Positions 23,631 to 31,331 of a stretch of 42,849 bases of DNA are shown here, one piece after another. Below the pieces are notes generated by a model, which did not search any database, was not told the origin of the DNA, and was given only the letters and a program-made list of their open reading frames with translations. Position 1 is the stretch's first letter. Each line of letters starts with the position of its first letter. Location of the stretch: positions 1 through 42,849 of the forward strand of contig MNVH01000031.1 in NCBI GenBank assembly GCA_001871595.1, read 5' to 3'. The DNA comes from Candidatus Micrarchaeota archaeon CG1_02_55_22 (GTDB taxonomy: Archaea > Micrarchaeota > Micrarchaeia > Norongarragalinales > UBA97). The position numbers and the translations under genes were made by a program.

Positions 23631-23652
23631 CCGGACCTCGTTGCCAGTCCGG
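23631..23652 (-). terminator. Hairpin with T-rich tail downstream of the kinase gene
   Basis: On the minus strand CCGGACT and GGTCCGG form a 7-bp stem (with one G-T pair), followed at once by TTTGGTTTATT. It lies between the kinase stop codon (23722) and the relB promoter, where a terminator is expected. The T-rich tail also contains the relBE TATA box. Confidence 0.45.
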
Positions 23653-23692
23653 GCGTTCACACGCAATCCATAGCCTTAGCGTCCTGACCCGG

Positions 23693-23703
23693 GCTTTTAT
23701 TTA
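23693..23703 (-). promoter_or_regulatory. TATA-like box, possible small RNA promoter
   Basis: On the minus strand the stretch reads AAATAAAAGCC, almost the same as the box before tRNA-Arg(CCG) and close to that before tRNA-Arg(UCG). Transcription would start near 23670, between the kinase gene and relB, where no ORF exists. The product would contain GCGT-GTGA-ACGC (a GNRA-like tetraloop hairpin) and then the terminator-like hairpin. Confidence 0.3.
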
Positions 23704-23721
23704 TGGGCGCTTGGCCAGACT

Positions 23722-24336
23722 TCAAGGCCGGTGCGATTGCCCTTGAGGTTTTAGGACGCGTTCAACGATTTCGTCAACTCTATCCGGAATCACTGGGTTA
23801 TTTTTGCGCGTCCTTACAATACGATAGTCCGCGGTCTTTGCCAGAGCCCCCAGCTCACCCCACTTGCTATTGTGGGTTAAGTGTTCTATCGCGAAATCAA
23901 AAAGCACGCTGGAAGTCCGTCGTTTCACTCCCGGCTCAGTTACACGGGCTTTGTTTCTATTAAGCACTGATACCGCCCTAAGCAACTCTGGAGCGGACAC
24001 GTATAATGTTACAACCCGTGCATCCGGAAAGGCTTGTTTTACCGCGGCTACATGACTGGGGCGAGTAAGAAAATCAAGAACGACTCGAGGCGAATTACCG
24101 GCGTCCTGCACCATTCTTTGCACTACTTGCAGGTCGAACTCTTCAATCTGGTCTCTCGGGGCGTGCACGTACGCTGCCAGCGCTTCCCTGCGGGATTTCC
24201 CAAGCTCTTCACGGATTCTGCGCAACTGCGCCTCGCGGGAGACGTGCAGGAACCCGTACCGTTCGCTTAACATTCTGGCGATGGTTGATTTTCCCGCTCC
24301 ACTATGCCCGCTCAGACAGATGATGACGCGTTCCAT
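23722..24336 (-). CDS. Small P-loop kinase (adenylate/dephospho-CoA kinase-like)
   Basis: A 204-residue cytoplasmic protein starting MERVIICLSGHSGAGKST, a Walker A loop on the first strand as in nucleoside-monophosphate and related small kinases. A substrate-binding section (LSERYGFLHVSREAQLRRI), VVLDFLTRPSHVAAV in the place of the Walker B strand, and VTLYVSAPELLRAV follow. The Arg-rich NRNKARVTEPGVKRRTSSVLF may be the lid. The substrate cannot be told; archaeal relatives act on nucleotides, CoA precursors or modified tRNA bases. The ATG at 24336 agrees with a TATA box at 24363-24370 and with the motif at the N-terminus; the ORF-track start 15 codons earlier is less likely. Confidence 0.82.
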   Translation of the reverse strand: MERVIICLSGHSGAGKSTIARMLSERYGFLHVSREAQLRRIREELGKSRREALAAYVHAPRDQIEEFDLQVVQRMVQDAGNSPRVVLDFLTRPSHVAAVKQAFPDARVVTLYVSAPELLRAVSVLNRNKARVTEPGVKRRTSSVLFDFAIEHLTHNSKWGELGALAKTADYRIVRTRKNNPVIPDRVDEIVERVLKPQGQSHRP

Positions 24337-24362
24337 TGCCAAAGTAAGAAATCTATCGAAAG

Positions 24363-24370
24363 TTAATAAA
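24363..24370 (-). promoter_or_regulatory. TATA box of the small kinase
   Basis: On the minus strand this reads TTTATTAA (same octamer as before relB), centred 30 nt upstream of the ATG at 24336. Confidence 0.45.
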
Positions 24371-24400
24371 CCGTAGGCCAATCTACAGCGCTGGATTTAA

Positions 24401-26050
24401 TTACGGCCTGATAGCGAGGCGCAGGGCTTCGTGGCCTCTCTCGGTGAGGTTGAGTATGGTGGTCAGGTCGGGGCGCTCGCTAGCAGTGACGAGGTACAAC
24501 GGGTTTTTCGCTCGAATGTTTTCGCAGTAATGTAAATCGCACTCGCCCCAGATGCTGCATTCGGTGGGAGAACAGATTTGGTATCGTTCCCCGACTGCGG
24601 TGACGCGCACCCAGTTGTTTTGCGGTAACTCCTTACCGTTTGTTTGAGTTTGGAATTGTCCGGGCGGATAGGCTGCGTAAAAGAGTGCGTAGGCGTGCGG
24701 GTAGCTCGTCGAGTACTGGTTTATCGAGAGGAAGACTACGTCGTACTCGGGATGCGATTCGGCGTATTGTATTGCTTGCTTGAATCCGGCGCCGTACCAC
24801 GGTGCGGCCGCGGCGTCGGTTGCCGACGCGCCGTACAAATAACTGAGGAAAAGAAGGGTTGATGCTAGCGCCCATGCCGCAAGCAAGGCGAAGGTTGCCA
24901 GGGCCGCGTATTTCTTGAGTGAATTGCGCTTGAACGGATTGTGTTTGAGTATTTGCCGTAAAAGCACGATTGCTGCTGTTGCTGCAAGGATTTCGAGTGC
25001 GGGCGAGGCGAGGTTGAAACGGCGGGCGTTGGGGGCGGGGAAGAAGAGCGAGGCGGCGAGTGCGGCCGCAAAAATCCACCATAACAGCAAGGCGTATTTC
25101 TTGTCGCTGATTGCGTGGAGGAGCGCGATGGCCGAGCCTGCGAGTACGAGGGGCGCAAGGTATAACGGCAGGGCGTGGTTGGGCGAGTACTGGTAGTATT
25201 GCAGGCTAAAACCAGAAACGTCGGGGCTGAAAAGGAATTGCGGCGAGAAATATGCGGCCAAGTTGTGGGCGAGTGAGTCGGCGGGCGCGAGGTGTGCGTC
25301 GTTGCCCCAGGCGTTCGGGTTGTCGAACCTGATGAGTTGTGCGTAGACGCTTGCGGCCGGCGTGTTGTAGTGGGCTATTGCCAGTGGCAAGGCGAAGGCG
25401 GCGAAAACAATTACGGCGAGTAGGGCGTGGCGGCGATTGCGCCACAACTCTTTACGGTATAACAGCGCGTAACCTGCTAAAAGAAGGCCAGTGAAGGCGA
25501 TGGCGTTGCCGTACAAATTGATTGCCAAGCCGAAGAACGCGGCGGCGAGGGGGAGGCGTTCGGGCTTTCTGCTCGCGGTGAAGAGGAATGCGACGCCCAT
25601 TGCCGTGAAGGGGTAGGCGATGTTTGATTGTATTGCAAGGCGGCTTGAAAACAAGAGCCACGGGGAAACCGCCGCGAGTGATGCCGCAAGGAGCCCTGCC
25701 TTGTTTCCGGCGAGCTCTCGAGCAACGATGAATGCCGCAAGGGCGGCGAGGGCGCCGAAGAGTGCCCACGGCAGCCGCGTCGCGGTTTCGTTGAGGCCGA
25801 ACAAGGCAATAAACGGCAGCGTGAGGTAGGGTTGCAGTTGGGTGGCGTACATTCCGTATTCGCGGAAGAGTATTGGGGTGGCCTGTCCCCAGCTGTCTTT
25901 GCCGGTCAATAACAGGGAATAAGCATCATAGGCACCGAATGCTTCGTCTTGCTGGAGAGAGTGTGCGTCGCTGAGTTGGTAGACGCGGAGGAAGAGGGCG
26001 AGTAGTAGGATTGCTGCGAGCGCTGCGAACATGACGTGATTTTTTTGCAC
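24401..26050 (-). CDS. GT-C (family 39/PMT-like) membrane glycosyltransferase, copy 1
   Basis: A 549-residue protein with about ten to eleven membrane helices and a C-terminal extracytoplasmic domain of about 140 residues. The first outer loop holds SLQQDEAFGAYDAYSLLLTG, with the Asp-Glu pair typical of PMT/ArnT-type GT-C enzymes, which take sugars from a polyprenyl or dolichyl phosphate carrier outside the membrane. The C-terminal domain (AIQYAESHPEYDVVFLSINQ) has several cysteines (ICSPTECSIWGECDLHYCEN) likely to form disulphides. It is a close paralogue of the next gene. The GTG at 26050 is the track start; an ATG six codons later (MFAALAAILL) is equally possible. Confidence 0.88.
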   Translation of the reverse strand: MQKNHVMFAALAAILLLALFLRVYQLSDAHSLQQDEAFGAYDAYSLLLTGKDSWGQATPILFREYGMYATQLQPYLTLPFIALFGLNETATRLPWALFGALAALAAFIVARELAGNKAGLLAASLAAVSPWLLFSSRLAIQSNIAYPFTAMGVAFLFTASRKPERLPLAAAFFGLAINLYGNAIAFTGLLLAGYALLYRKELWRNRRHALLAVIVFAAFALPLAIAHYNTPAASVYAQLIRFDNPNAWGNDAHLAPADSLAHNLAAYFSPQFLFSPDVSGFSLQYYQYSPNHALPLYLAPLVLAGSAIALLHAISDKKYALLLWWIFAAALAASLFFPAPNARRFNLASPALEILAATAAIVLLRQILKHNPFKRNSLKKYAALATFALLAAWALASTLLFLSYLYGASATDAAAAPWYGAGFKQAIQYAESHPEYDVVFLSINQYSTSYPHAYALFYAAYPPGQFQTQTNGKELPQNNWVRVTAVGERYQICSPTECSIWGECDLHYCENIRAKNPLYLVTASERPDLTTILNLTERGHEALRLAIRP

Positions 26051-26093
26051 GATGATACTAGTATAGTGGCGCAGCGGTTAGAGAAAAGAGTTT

Positions 26094-27641
26094 CTATTCT
26101 CGTGCAAGCACGAGCGGACTAGCAGGTACATTCATTAGCGTGGACAGATTGCCTGCCTCGCCGTTGTTGAGGAGGTAGAGCGGGTTGCTCGCGGCAGGGC
26201 ACGAACTAGGCTGGCAGAAAAGGTAGCGTTGGCCGACTTGAGTGACTGCCGCCCAGTTGCCGGGAGGCGTGCTCTTGCCCGTGCTTTGTTGTTGGAATTG
26301 TTCGGGCGAGTACTTGGTGTAGAACAGCACGTAGGCGTAGGCTTGGTTCGAGTTGGGCGTGAGAAACACGTAATCGTACTCCGGGTGTGATTCGGCGTAT
26401 AGCACGGCTTGCTTCCATCCTGGCTGATGCAAGTAATCGTACTGAAGCGGATAGGTTGAATGGTTGAATTCTAGTGCGGTGATTGTTGTGGAGATGAATA
26501 CAGCGAGCACTATGGCGAGGGCGAGCAAGGCCAATCCGCGCAACGCCTTGCGCTTGTTCGTCGTGGCTTGGACATACATCCAACTAGCACCTATTCCGGC
26601 GAGTACGAGGAATGCGGGAAGGGCGTGGCTGTAACGGCGCGCGTTGCCAGCAGGGTAGAAGAAAGATACGGATAGCGCGGCTGCGGCTATCCACAATAAG
26701 GGCAATAGTGCGCGCTTGTCTTTTCTTGTATTATACAGTATAATCACCGCGCCGGCTAATGCGAGCAAGAGGATTTCTGGCGGTAGCAGGCAGGAGTAGG
26801 GTTCGCTTTGTGGCGTGCACGTTAGGACGCTTGGCGTAAAGTAGGAGAGGAAGTTTGAGGCGAGTGATTGCGGGAAGGCGTCGTGGTTGGCGTTGTAATA
26901 GGATTCGGTGTCGAAGACGCTGACTTGCGAGTAGTAGGCGTTCGACGCGGGGTTGGATAGATGTGCGTGCGCGAGGGGCAAGGCGAACGCGGCCAACACG
27001 ATGACAGCTAATAATAATTGCTTTTTGTCGCGCAACAATTCTTTTCGGTAGATTAGCGCTGCGGGGGCGAGGAAGAGCGGTACGAATGCGGTGAGCGTGC
27101 CGTAAGTGTTGGCTGCGATGCCGAAAAACAACGCAGAAAATGGGAGGAGTTTTGGTTTTCTTAGCCCGATTGCGAAGAGCGCGATTGCTGCTGCGACGGG
27201 AAAGTGCACGAGGTTGGATGGCAATGCCATTCTGCTTGCGGTTAGAAGGTAGGGAGAGAAGGCGGCGAAAAGCGCTGCGGCGAGACCGGCTTTTTCTCCG
27301 TACAATTCTTTTCCAAGAATGAACACGGCGATTGCAACGAGCGCACCCCACAGTGCCCACGGGACGCGCGCCGCTTCTTCAGTCAAACCGAGCAAGGCGA
27401 CGAACGGCAGCGCGAAATAGGATTGAAACTGGTTGACGTACATGCCGTACTCTCTGAATAGTATTGGCGTTGCTTGGCCCCACGAGTCCTTGCCCGTCAA
27501 CAAGAGCGAGTACGCGTCGTACGCGCCGAGCGCCTCGTCTTGGTTGAGCGAGTGCGCTTGGGAGAGTCCGTAAAAGCGGGCGGCGAGACCGGCGAGAGTA
27601 AGGACTGCCAGCAAGAAGAGTACAAGGCGCGCGCGTTTCAC
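26094..27641 (-). CDS. GT-C (family 39/PMT-like) membrane glycosyltransferase, copy 2
   Basis: A 515-residue polytopic protein with the same plan as the gene downstream: first helix, SLNQDEALGAYDAYSLLLTG catalytic loop, GQATPILFREYGMYV, many helices, then a soluble C-terminal domain (AVLYAESHPEYDYVFLTPN). The high identity around the active-site loop and the head-to-tail order point to a tandem duplication, with the C-terminal domains diverged most, which could change the acceptor. It starts at GTG 27641 and no strong TATA box is visible; a long hairpin and tRNA-Arg(CCG) lie just upstream on the same strand, so it may be read from the tRNA promoter. Confidence 0.88.
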   Translation of the reverse strand: MKRARLVLFLLAVLTLAGLAARFYGLSQAHSLNQDEALGAYDAYSLLLTGKDSWGQATPILFREYGMYVNQFQSYFALPFVALLGLTEEAARVPWALWGALVAIAVFILGKELYGEKAGLAAALFAAFSPYLLTASRMALPSNLVHFPVAAAIALFAIGLRKPKLLPFSALFFGIAANTYGTLTAFVPLFLAPAALIYRKELLRDKKQLLLAVIVLAAFALPLAHAHLSNPASNAYYSQVSVFDTESYYNANHDAFPQSLASNFLSYFTPSVLTCTPQSEPYSCLLPPEILLLALAGAVIILYNTRKDKRALLPLLWIAAAALSVSFFYPAGNARRYSHALPAFLVLAGIGASWMYVQATTNKRKALRGLALLALAIVLAVFISTTITALEFNHSTYPLQYDYLHQPGWKQAVLYAESHPEYDYVFLTPNSNQAYAYVLFYTKYSPEQFQQQSTGKSTPPGNWAAVTQVGQRYLFCQPSSCPAASNPLYLLNNGEAGNLSTLMNVPASPLVLARE

Positions 27642-27689
27642 GCAAGAAATATCGAGCTAACGAGAGAAAAGGCTGCCGGTCTTTTGATT

Positions 27690-27754
27690 GACCTTTTCGC
27701 AGGGCGAGCGAGTCGAGCCCGCAGGCGACGCAGCGAAGCCATGCGGAAAAGGTC
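27690..27754. repeat. Long inverted repeat (stem-loop) between tRNA-Arg and the GT-C gene
   Basis: GACCTTTTCGCA at 27690-27701 pairs with TGCGGAAAAGGTC at 27742-27754 (12 bp, one bulged G). The loop contains a smaller GGGC/GCCC hairpin and many GCGA units. A further GGTC...GACC repeat adjoins on the left. It begins two bases after the tRNA 3' end. It could be an RNA processing or stability element, or a dispersed palindromic repeat. Confidence 0.6.
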
Positions 27755-27756
27755 AG

Positions 27757-27886
27757 CGGGCACGCCGGGATTTGAACCCGGAACCTACTGCTGTCTCCCA
27801 TCATTCGAGTTTTCTGGGGACCCCGTATTGGCTGGCTCGATTGCTATTCGGAAGCAGTCGCTCTATCCAGGTTGAACCACGCGCCC
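27757..27886 (-). tRNA. tRNA-Arg(CCG) with intron
   Basis: Acceptor arms are GGGCGCG and CGTGCCC (one G-T pair), discriminator G, no encoded CCA. D arm GTTC/GAGC, anticodon stem ACTGC/GCAGT, loop TTCCGAA (anticodon CCG), T arm CCGGG/CCCGG around TTCAAAT. A 55-nt intron (27793-27847) follows position 37, with a classical bulge-helix-bulge: helix TTCC:GGAG, 5' bulge GAA and 3' bulge ACA. Together with tRNA-Arg(UCG) it serves the CGN box. Confidence 0.95.
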
Positions 27887-27913
27887 GTCTAATTAATGGT
27901 ATGGCGGTGGAAG

Positions 27914-27925
27914 GCTTTTATTTGG
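27914..27925. promoter_or_regulatory. A/T box shared by tRNA-Arg(CCG) and the GT2 operon
   Basis: GGCTTTTATTTG reads CAAATAAAAGCC on the minus strand, 28 nt before the mature tRNA end, and TTTTATTT on the plus strand, about 30 nt before the GT2 TTG start. It is the only good TATA box in the 63-bp gap. Confidence 0.55.
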
Positions 27926-27949
27926 TTTGCCCGCGTTAGTCTTGTTGGG

Positions 27950-28663
27950 TTGAAAGGGAATTTGGGTAACGTAGTCTTTTCACTGGTTATTCCGGCGCAC
28001 AACGAGGCCAAGCAACTGCCTGCGGCGGTCGCTGCCGCGGTTGGGGCGCTAGATGGAATTAATTTCGAGATTATTATTGCAGAGGACGGTAGCAGTGACG
28101 GCTCGCTCGCTGTTGCCGAAGCTCTCGCGAAGAAGGATGCGCGCGTGCGCGTGAGCCACAGCGACGAAAAGCTCGGCCGCGGCCGTGCGTTGTGCCGCGC
28201 ATTCCATATGGCGCGAGGCGAAATTGTCGGGTACATGGACGCGGACCTGTCGACCGAACCCAAGTACCTTAAAGCGCTCGTCGCGGCAGCGCGCGAGGCA
28301 GACTACGTAACGGGCGGGCGTTACCTGCCTGCAAGCAGTACTGCGCGGGGCGCGAAGCGTTACGCGTTCAGCAAAGGGTTCAACTGGCTCGTGCGTTTGT
28401 TGTTGGGCTCGAAACTGGGCGACCACCAGTGCGGGTTCAAAGCCATTCGCCGAAGCGAGGCGTTAGAGTTGTGCGCGTTGGCAAGGGAGAACCACTGGTT
28501 CTGGGATACTGAGACGCTCGTCTTGTCGCAGCGGCGCGGCAAGAAAGTAATTGAAATTCCTGTTGAGTGGCGTGAGTCGACGCGCGAGAGCAAGGTCAAC
28601 CTTCTCAAGGACGCTCTCTCGATGGGCAGCGCGATAGCGCGCATGCGTTTGAGGCGGTACTAG
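27950..28663 (+). CDS. GT2 glycosyltransferase, dolichol-phosphate sugar synthase type
   Basis: A 237-residue GT-A enzyme. Motifs are SLVIPAHNEAKQLP (nucleotide-sugar strand), IIIAEDGSSDGS, and EIVGYMDADLST, the DxD metal site. GGRYLP, then FKAIRRSEA and FWDTETLVLSQRRG are as in DPM1/DPG-type synthases, which load mannose or glucose from a nucleotide sugar onto dolichyl phosphate at the cytoplasmic face. There is no membrane helix, so it belongs to the short archaeal type. The TTG at 27950 fits the TATA box and removes the implausible N-terminus of the track ORF, which runs into the tRNA promoter. It heads the 27950-32392 operon, and its product would feed the GT-C proteins there. Confidence 0.88.
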   Translation: MKGNLGNVVFSLVIPAHNEAKQLPAAVAAAVGALDGINFEIIIAEDGSSDGSLAVAEALAKKDARVRVSHSDEKLGRGRALCRAFHMARGEIVGYMDADLSTEPKYLKALVAAAREADYVTGGRYLPASSTARGAKRYAFSKGFNWLVRLLLGSKLGDHQCGFKAIRRSEALELCALARENHWFWDTETLVLSQRRGKKVIEIPVEWRESTRESKVNLLKDALSMGSAIARMRLRRY

Positions 28664-30541
28664 TTGAAGGACGCTGTATTCGCCGCGTTGCTCGTGCTCC
28701 TTTTGTCGGCTGCCGCCGCACTCGTATTCCCGTTAGCAGGCATCCCCGCAATTGTCGCTGCGTACTATATATTTCCCGGAATCGTTCTAGTTGTATTGTT
28801 GGGCAAGGGCGTTACCGCGCTTGAATCGATAATAATCGCGCTTGTCTCAAGCGTGCTCGTCTCAACGCAGCTAGCGTACTACGCCTCGCTTCTTGCCGGC
28901 TATACTCAGCCCGTGCTTGCATTGCTTGCGGGAGCACTCTGCCTAGGCGTTTTAGCGTTCAAGAAACCCGTGCTATCCAAAGTTGAAAAGAAGGCGTTGG
29001 TTGCCGGAGCAATCGTTTTCCTGCTATTCTTTGCCATTTACTCGAACAACTTGTATTCCGAACGGAACGGCAGCATTATTGTGGGGGGATGGAATTGGAG
29101 CGACTTGTTCATCCACCTGCCGATAATCAAGACGATTAATGCGGGCAATTTCCCGCCCGAGATGCCGTTCTTTGCCGGCGCGCCAATGCAGTACCACTAT
29201 TTCACCGACTTGCACTCGGCGATAGTGGCAAAGGCCGCGGGCCTCGATGCCATGTCAATCGTGCGCGCCGAGAACGCGTTTTACGCCGCGCTCTTCACGC
29301 TAGCGTGCTTCGCGCTCGCGTTGCGCGTGACGGGAAAGCCTAAGACCGCGGCGATTGCGGCGCTGCTCATCGTATTCGGCGGCGGCTTCGCATACTTGAA
29401 GCTCGCCGGCGATTTGCAGCACTCTTCCCTCGACGCGTTGTTGGCGCAGAGTGGTTACGATAACGACGGCGGGTTCTACCAAATCCCTTCGTTGTTGGGC
29501 GGGTACCTCATTGTGCAGCGCCCGCAGATGGTAGGGCTCTGTGCGCTCGTCGTGGTTGCCTTGGCATTGCTTGCGGCGCGGGAACAACGGAGTTGGCGGT
29601 TGTTCTTGCTTGCCGGCATCGTTGCTGCACTCACCGCACCATTCCATTACTACGCCTTTGCAACGTCGTTCATCCTCATCGTACTGTTTCTTGCATTGGA
29701 GGCGTGGCGTGAGAAGCGCGTCGAGTGGCGCAACGCGCTTGCCGCGCTGGCGCCCGGCGTCTTGGCGTTGCCGTTTGCCTTGCCCGCCTTGCTTGCAACG
29801 TCGGGCGCGGGACACGTTCAACTGAATTTCTTGTGGCTCGCGCCCCACTCGCCAATCGACGCTGCGGTGTTTTACGTGGCGAATTTAGGCCTCCCAGTTT
29901 TATTGGCGTTGGCCGCGCTTGCCTCGCGCAACACGAAGCAACGGATGTTTCTTGGGTTATGGGCGCTTGCTTGCTTTGTTATTCCGAACGTCGTGTCGTT
30001 GTCGGGCACGGTTTGGGACATGGCAAAGTTCTTTACCTACATGTGGATTCCAATCGGCGTGTTGGCCGCACAGTTTCTTGAAGGAAAGCACGTTGCGCTC
30101 ATCGTCGCCGCGGTGGCATTAAGCGTGGCCACGCCGTTGTTGATATTGCATTGGAATGCGTCGAGTGATTGGGTTGCTTTTTCGCAGGACGATGTCGCGG
30201 TGGGTGAGTGGATTGCACTCAACACACCACAGAAAAGCGTTTTTGTTACCACCACAACGCACTTGAGTCCGGTTGACAGTATTGGCGGCAGGCTGCGCGT
30301 AATCGGGTATTTGGGCTGGCTTTACAATTTCGGGCTCAACTATTCTGAACGCGAGGCGCTCGTGAAACAAGTTTATTGCGGCGATGCGCAGAGCGCGAGG
30401 GCGGCAGCTTTAAGGCTTGATGCCGACTACGTTTATTCTGGTGGAACCGAACGCAACGATTTTCCGTGCGCTGGCTCGCTCGACGCGGCGTTTGCATTGG
30501 TGCACGCGGCGGGCGCGAACAAGGTTTACGTGGTTAAATGA
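28664..30541 (+). CDS. Large GT-C-like polytopic membrane protein
   Basis: A 625-residue protein with about twelve or more membrane helices and a C-terminal soluble domain of about 120 residues. The first outer loop has GGWNWSDLFIHLPI, then PFFAGAPMQYHYFTDLH, resembling the Tyr/His-rich loop of the DUF2298 (YYY) group of GT-C-like proteins. The late WDMAKFFTYMWIP segment is also typical of GT-C folds. It likely transfers or flips a lipid-linked sugar. The TTG start directly follows the GT2 stop codon, so the genes are translationally linked. The next ORF overlaps its end by ATGA. Confidence 0.82.
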   Translation: MKDAVFAALLVLLLSAAAALVFPLAGIPAIVAAYYIFPGIVLVVLLGKGVTALESIIIALVSSVLVSTQLAYYASLLAGYTQPVLALLAGALCLGVLAFKKPVLSKVEKKALVAGAIVFLLFFAIYSNNLYSERNGSIIVGGWNWSDLFIHLPIIKTINAGNFPPEMPFFAGAPMQYHYFTDLHSAIVAKAAGLDAMSIVRAENAFYAALFTLACFALALRVTGKPKTAAIAALLIVFGGGFAYLKLAGDLQHSSLDALLAQSGYDNDGGFYQIPSLLGGYLIVQRPQMVGLCALVVVALALLAAREQRSWRLFLLAGIVAALTAPFHYYAFATSFILIVLFLALEAWREKRVEWRNALAALAPGVLALPFALPALLATSGAGHVQLNFLWLAPHSPIDAAVFYVANLGLPVLLALAALASRNTKQRMFLGLWALACFVIPNVVSLSGTVWDMAKFFTYMWIPIGVLAAQFLEGKHVALIVAAVALSVATPLLILHWNASSDWVAFSQDDVAVGEWIALNTPQKSVFVTTTTHLSPVDSIGGRLRVIGYLGWLYNFGLNYSEREALVKQVYCGDAQSARAAALRLDADYVYSGGTERNDFPCAGSLDAAFALVHAAGANKVYVVK

Positions 30542-30846
30542 ACGGATTGTTTGACGTTGTAGGGTTTACCGGCTGGCTTCAAACCGCAGTAGCGTTGGCG
30601 GTCTTTGGTTTCGCGCCGGGTTGTTTGTTGTTATTGGCGTTCAAGCACGAGAAAGACGTTTTAGCACTTTTGCGGGAAGATGTTTTTGAATCGGCGGGCG
30701 TGGCGATAGTGCTCTCGCTTGTTGTTCTGGCTCTCGCCTCGGCGGCGTTGGCGTTCAGCGTTGGCGTGAGCTTGTTCTCGTTGTTCCTCTTAGAGTTATT
30801 GATTATTGCGGGTTGCTGGTGGAATTGGAAGAAAAGTTCAGGTTGA
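30538..30846 (+). CDS. Short membrane protein, possibly half of a split GT-C
   Basis: A 102-residue protein with three hydrophobic helices (about residues 8-36, 54-75 and 76-94) and nothing else. It overlaps its upstream neighbour by ATGA and its downstream neighbour by TTGA. On its own it matches no family. Together with the next gene, whose product looks like the extracytoplasmic end domain of a GT-C protein, it may be what remains of a larger enzyme cut into two reading frames, or an evolved two-subunit form. Confidence 0.72.
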   Translation: MNGLFDVVGFTGWLQTAVALAVFGFAPGCLLLLAFKHEKDVLALLREDVFESAGVAIVLSLVVLALASAALAFSVGVSLFSLFLLELLIIAGCWWNWKKSSG

Positions 30847-31331
30847 TTGCGGCGGCAGTGCTTTTCGCCGGCGTCCTAGCAGTAGCGTCGCAAGCTTACG
30901 CGTACAAGAACATGGAGAACGAGTTGGCGCCGTGGTATGGCCCGATGATATCGCAGGACGAGATTGCTGCGGCAATGTGGGCTGACGAGAATTTGGCGCA
31001 CTGGCAGCTTTTCTCAGCGGATTTGTTCGCCTGCGAGATGCTTACAGCGGTGGCTCGGCAGTATTGCTCGGTTGGTGGGGCGTGGGAATTAGCTGACAAT
31101 GCAAACCAGCGTTTTGCTGACAACGAGAAAGTTTTCACTACCCCTTCAGCGCTCGAGGCGTGGCAACTCTCGAAAAAGTACGGCGTCAAGTACGTATTAG
31201 TTGAGGCGCGCCAGTCGTTCTACGGTTACGGGTACAAGCTGCCGAACGCGGGGAAGTTTTCTGACACTAAATACTTCCGGCTCATCCACCGCGTTGGCAG
31301 GGCATCGGTTTACGAGGTGGTTGGCGCGTGA
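30843..31331 (+). CDS. Anchored soluble domain related to GT-C C-terminal domains
   Basis: A 162-residue protein with one N-terminal helix (AAAVLFAGVLAVASQAYA, which could also be a signal peptide) and an extracytoplasmic domain. SQDEIAAAMWADENL, FSADLFACEM, and SKKYGVKYVLVEARQSFYGYG follow the pattern of the outer domain at the C-terminus of many archaeal GT-C proteins, including the one encoded at 28664. No catalytic loop is present. I choose the TTG at 30843, overlapping the previous stop codon, over the TTG at 30813; it begins right at the hydrophobic segment. It may cap or guide the short membrane protein before it. Confidence 0.75.
   Translation: MIAAAVLFAGVLAVASQAYAYKNMENELAPWYGPMISQDEIAAAMWADENLAHWQLFSADLFACEMLTAVARQYCSVGGAWELADNANQRFADNEKVFTTPSALEAWQLSKKYGVKYVLVEARQSFYGYGYKLPNAGKFSDTKYFRLIHRVGRASVYEVVGA

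Noticed and set aside
27474-27939. Plus-strand ORFs 27474-27875 and 27688-27939
   Set aside because: They lie on the opposite strand of the GT-C gene, the palindrome and tRNA-Arg(CCG), and their sequence is a translation of the tRNA complement.
29300-29848. Minus-strand ORF of 182 codons inside the 28664 membrane gene
   Set aside because: It is highly charged low-complexity sequence complementary to membrane helices, a typical shadow.
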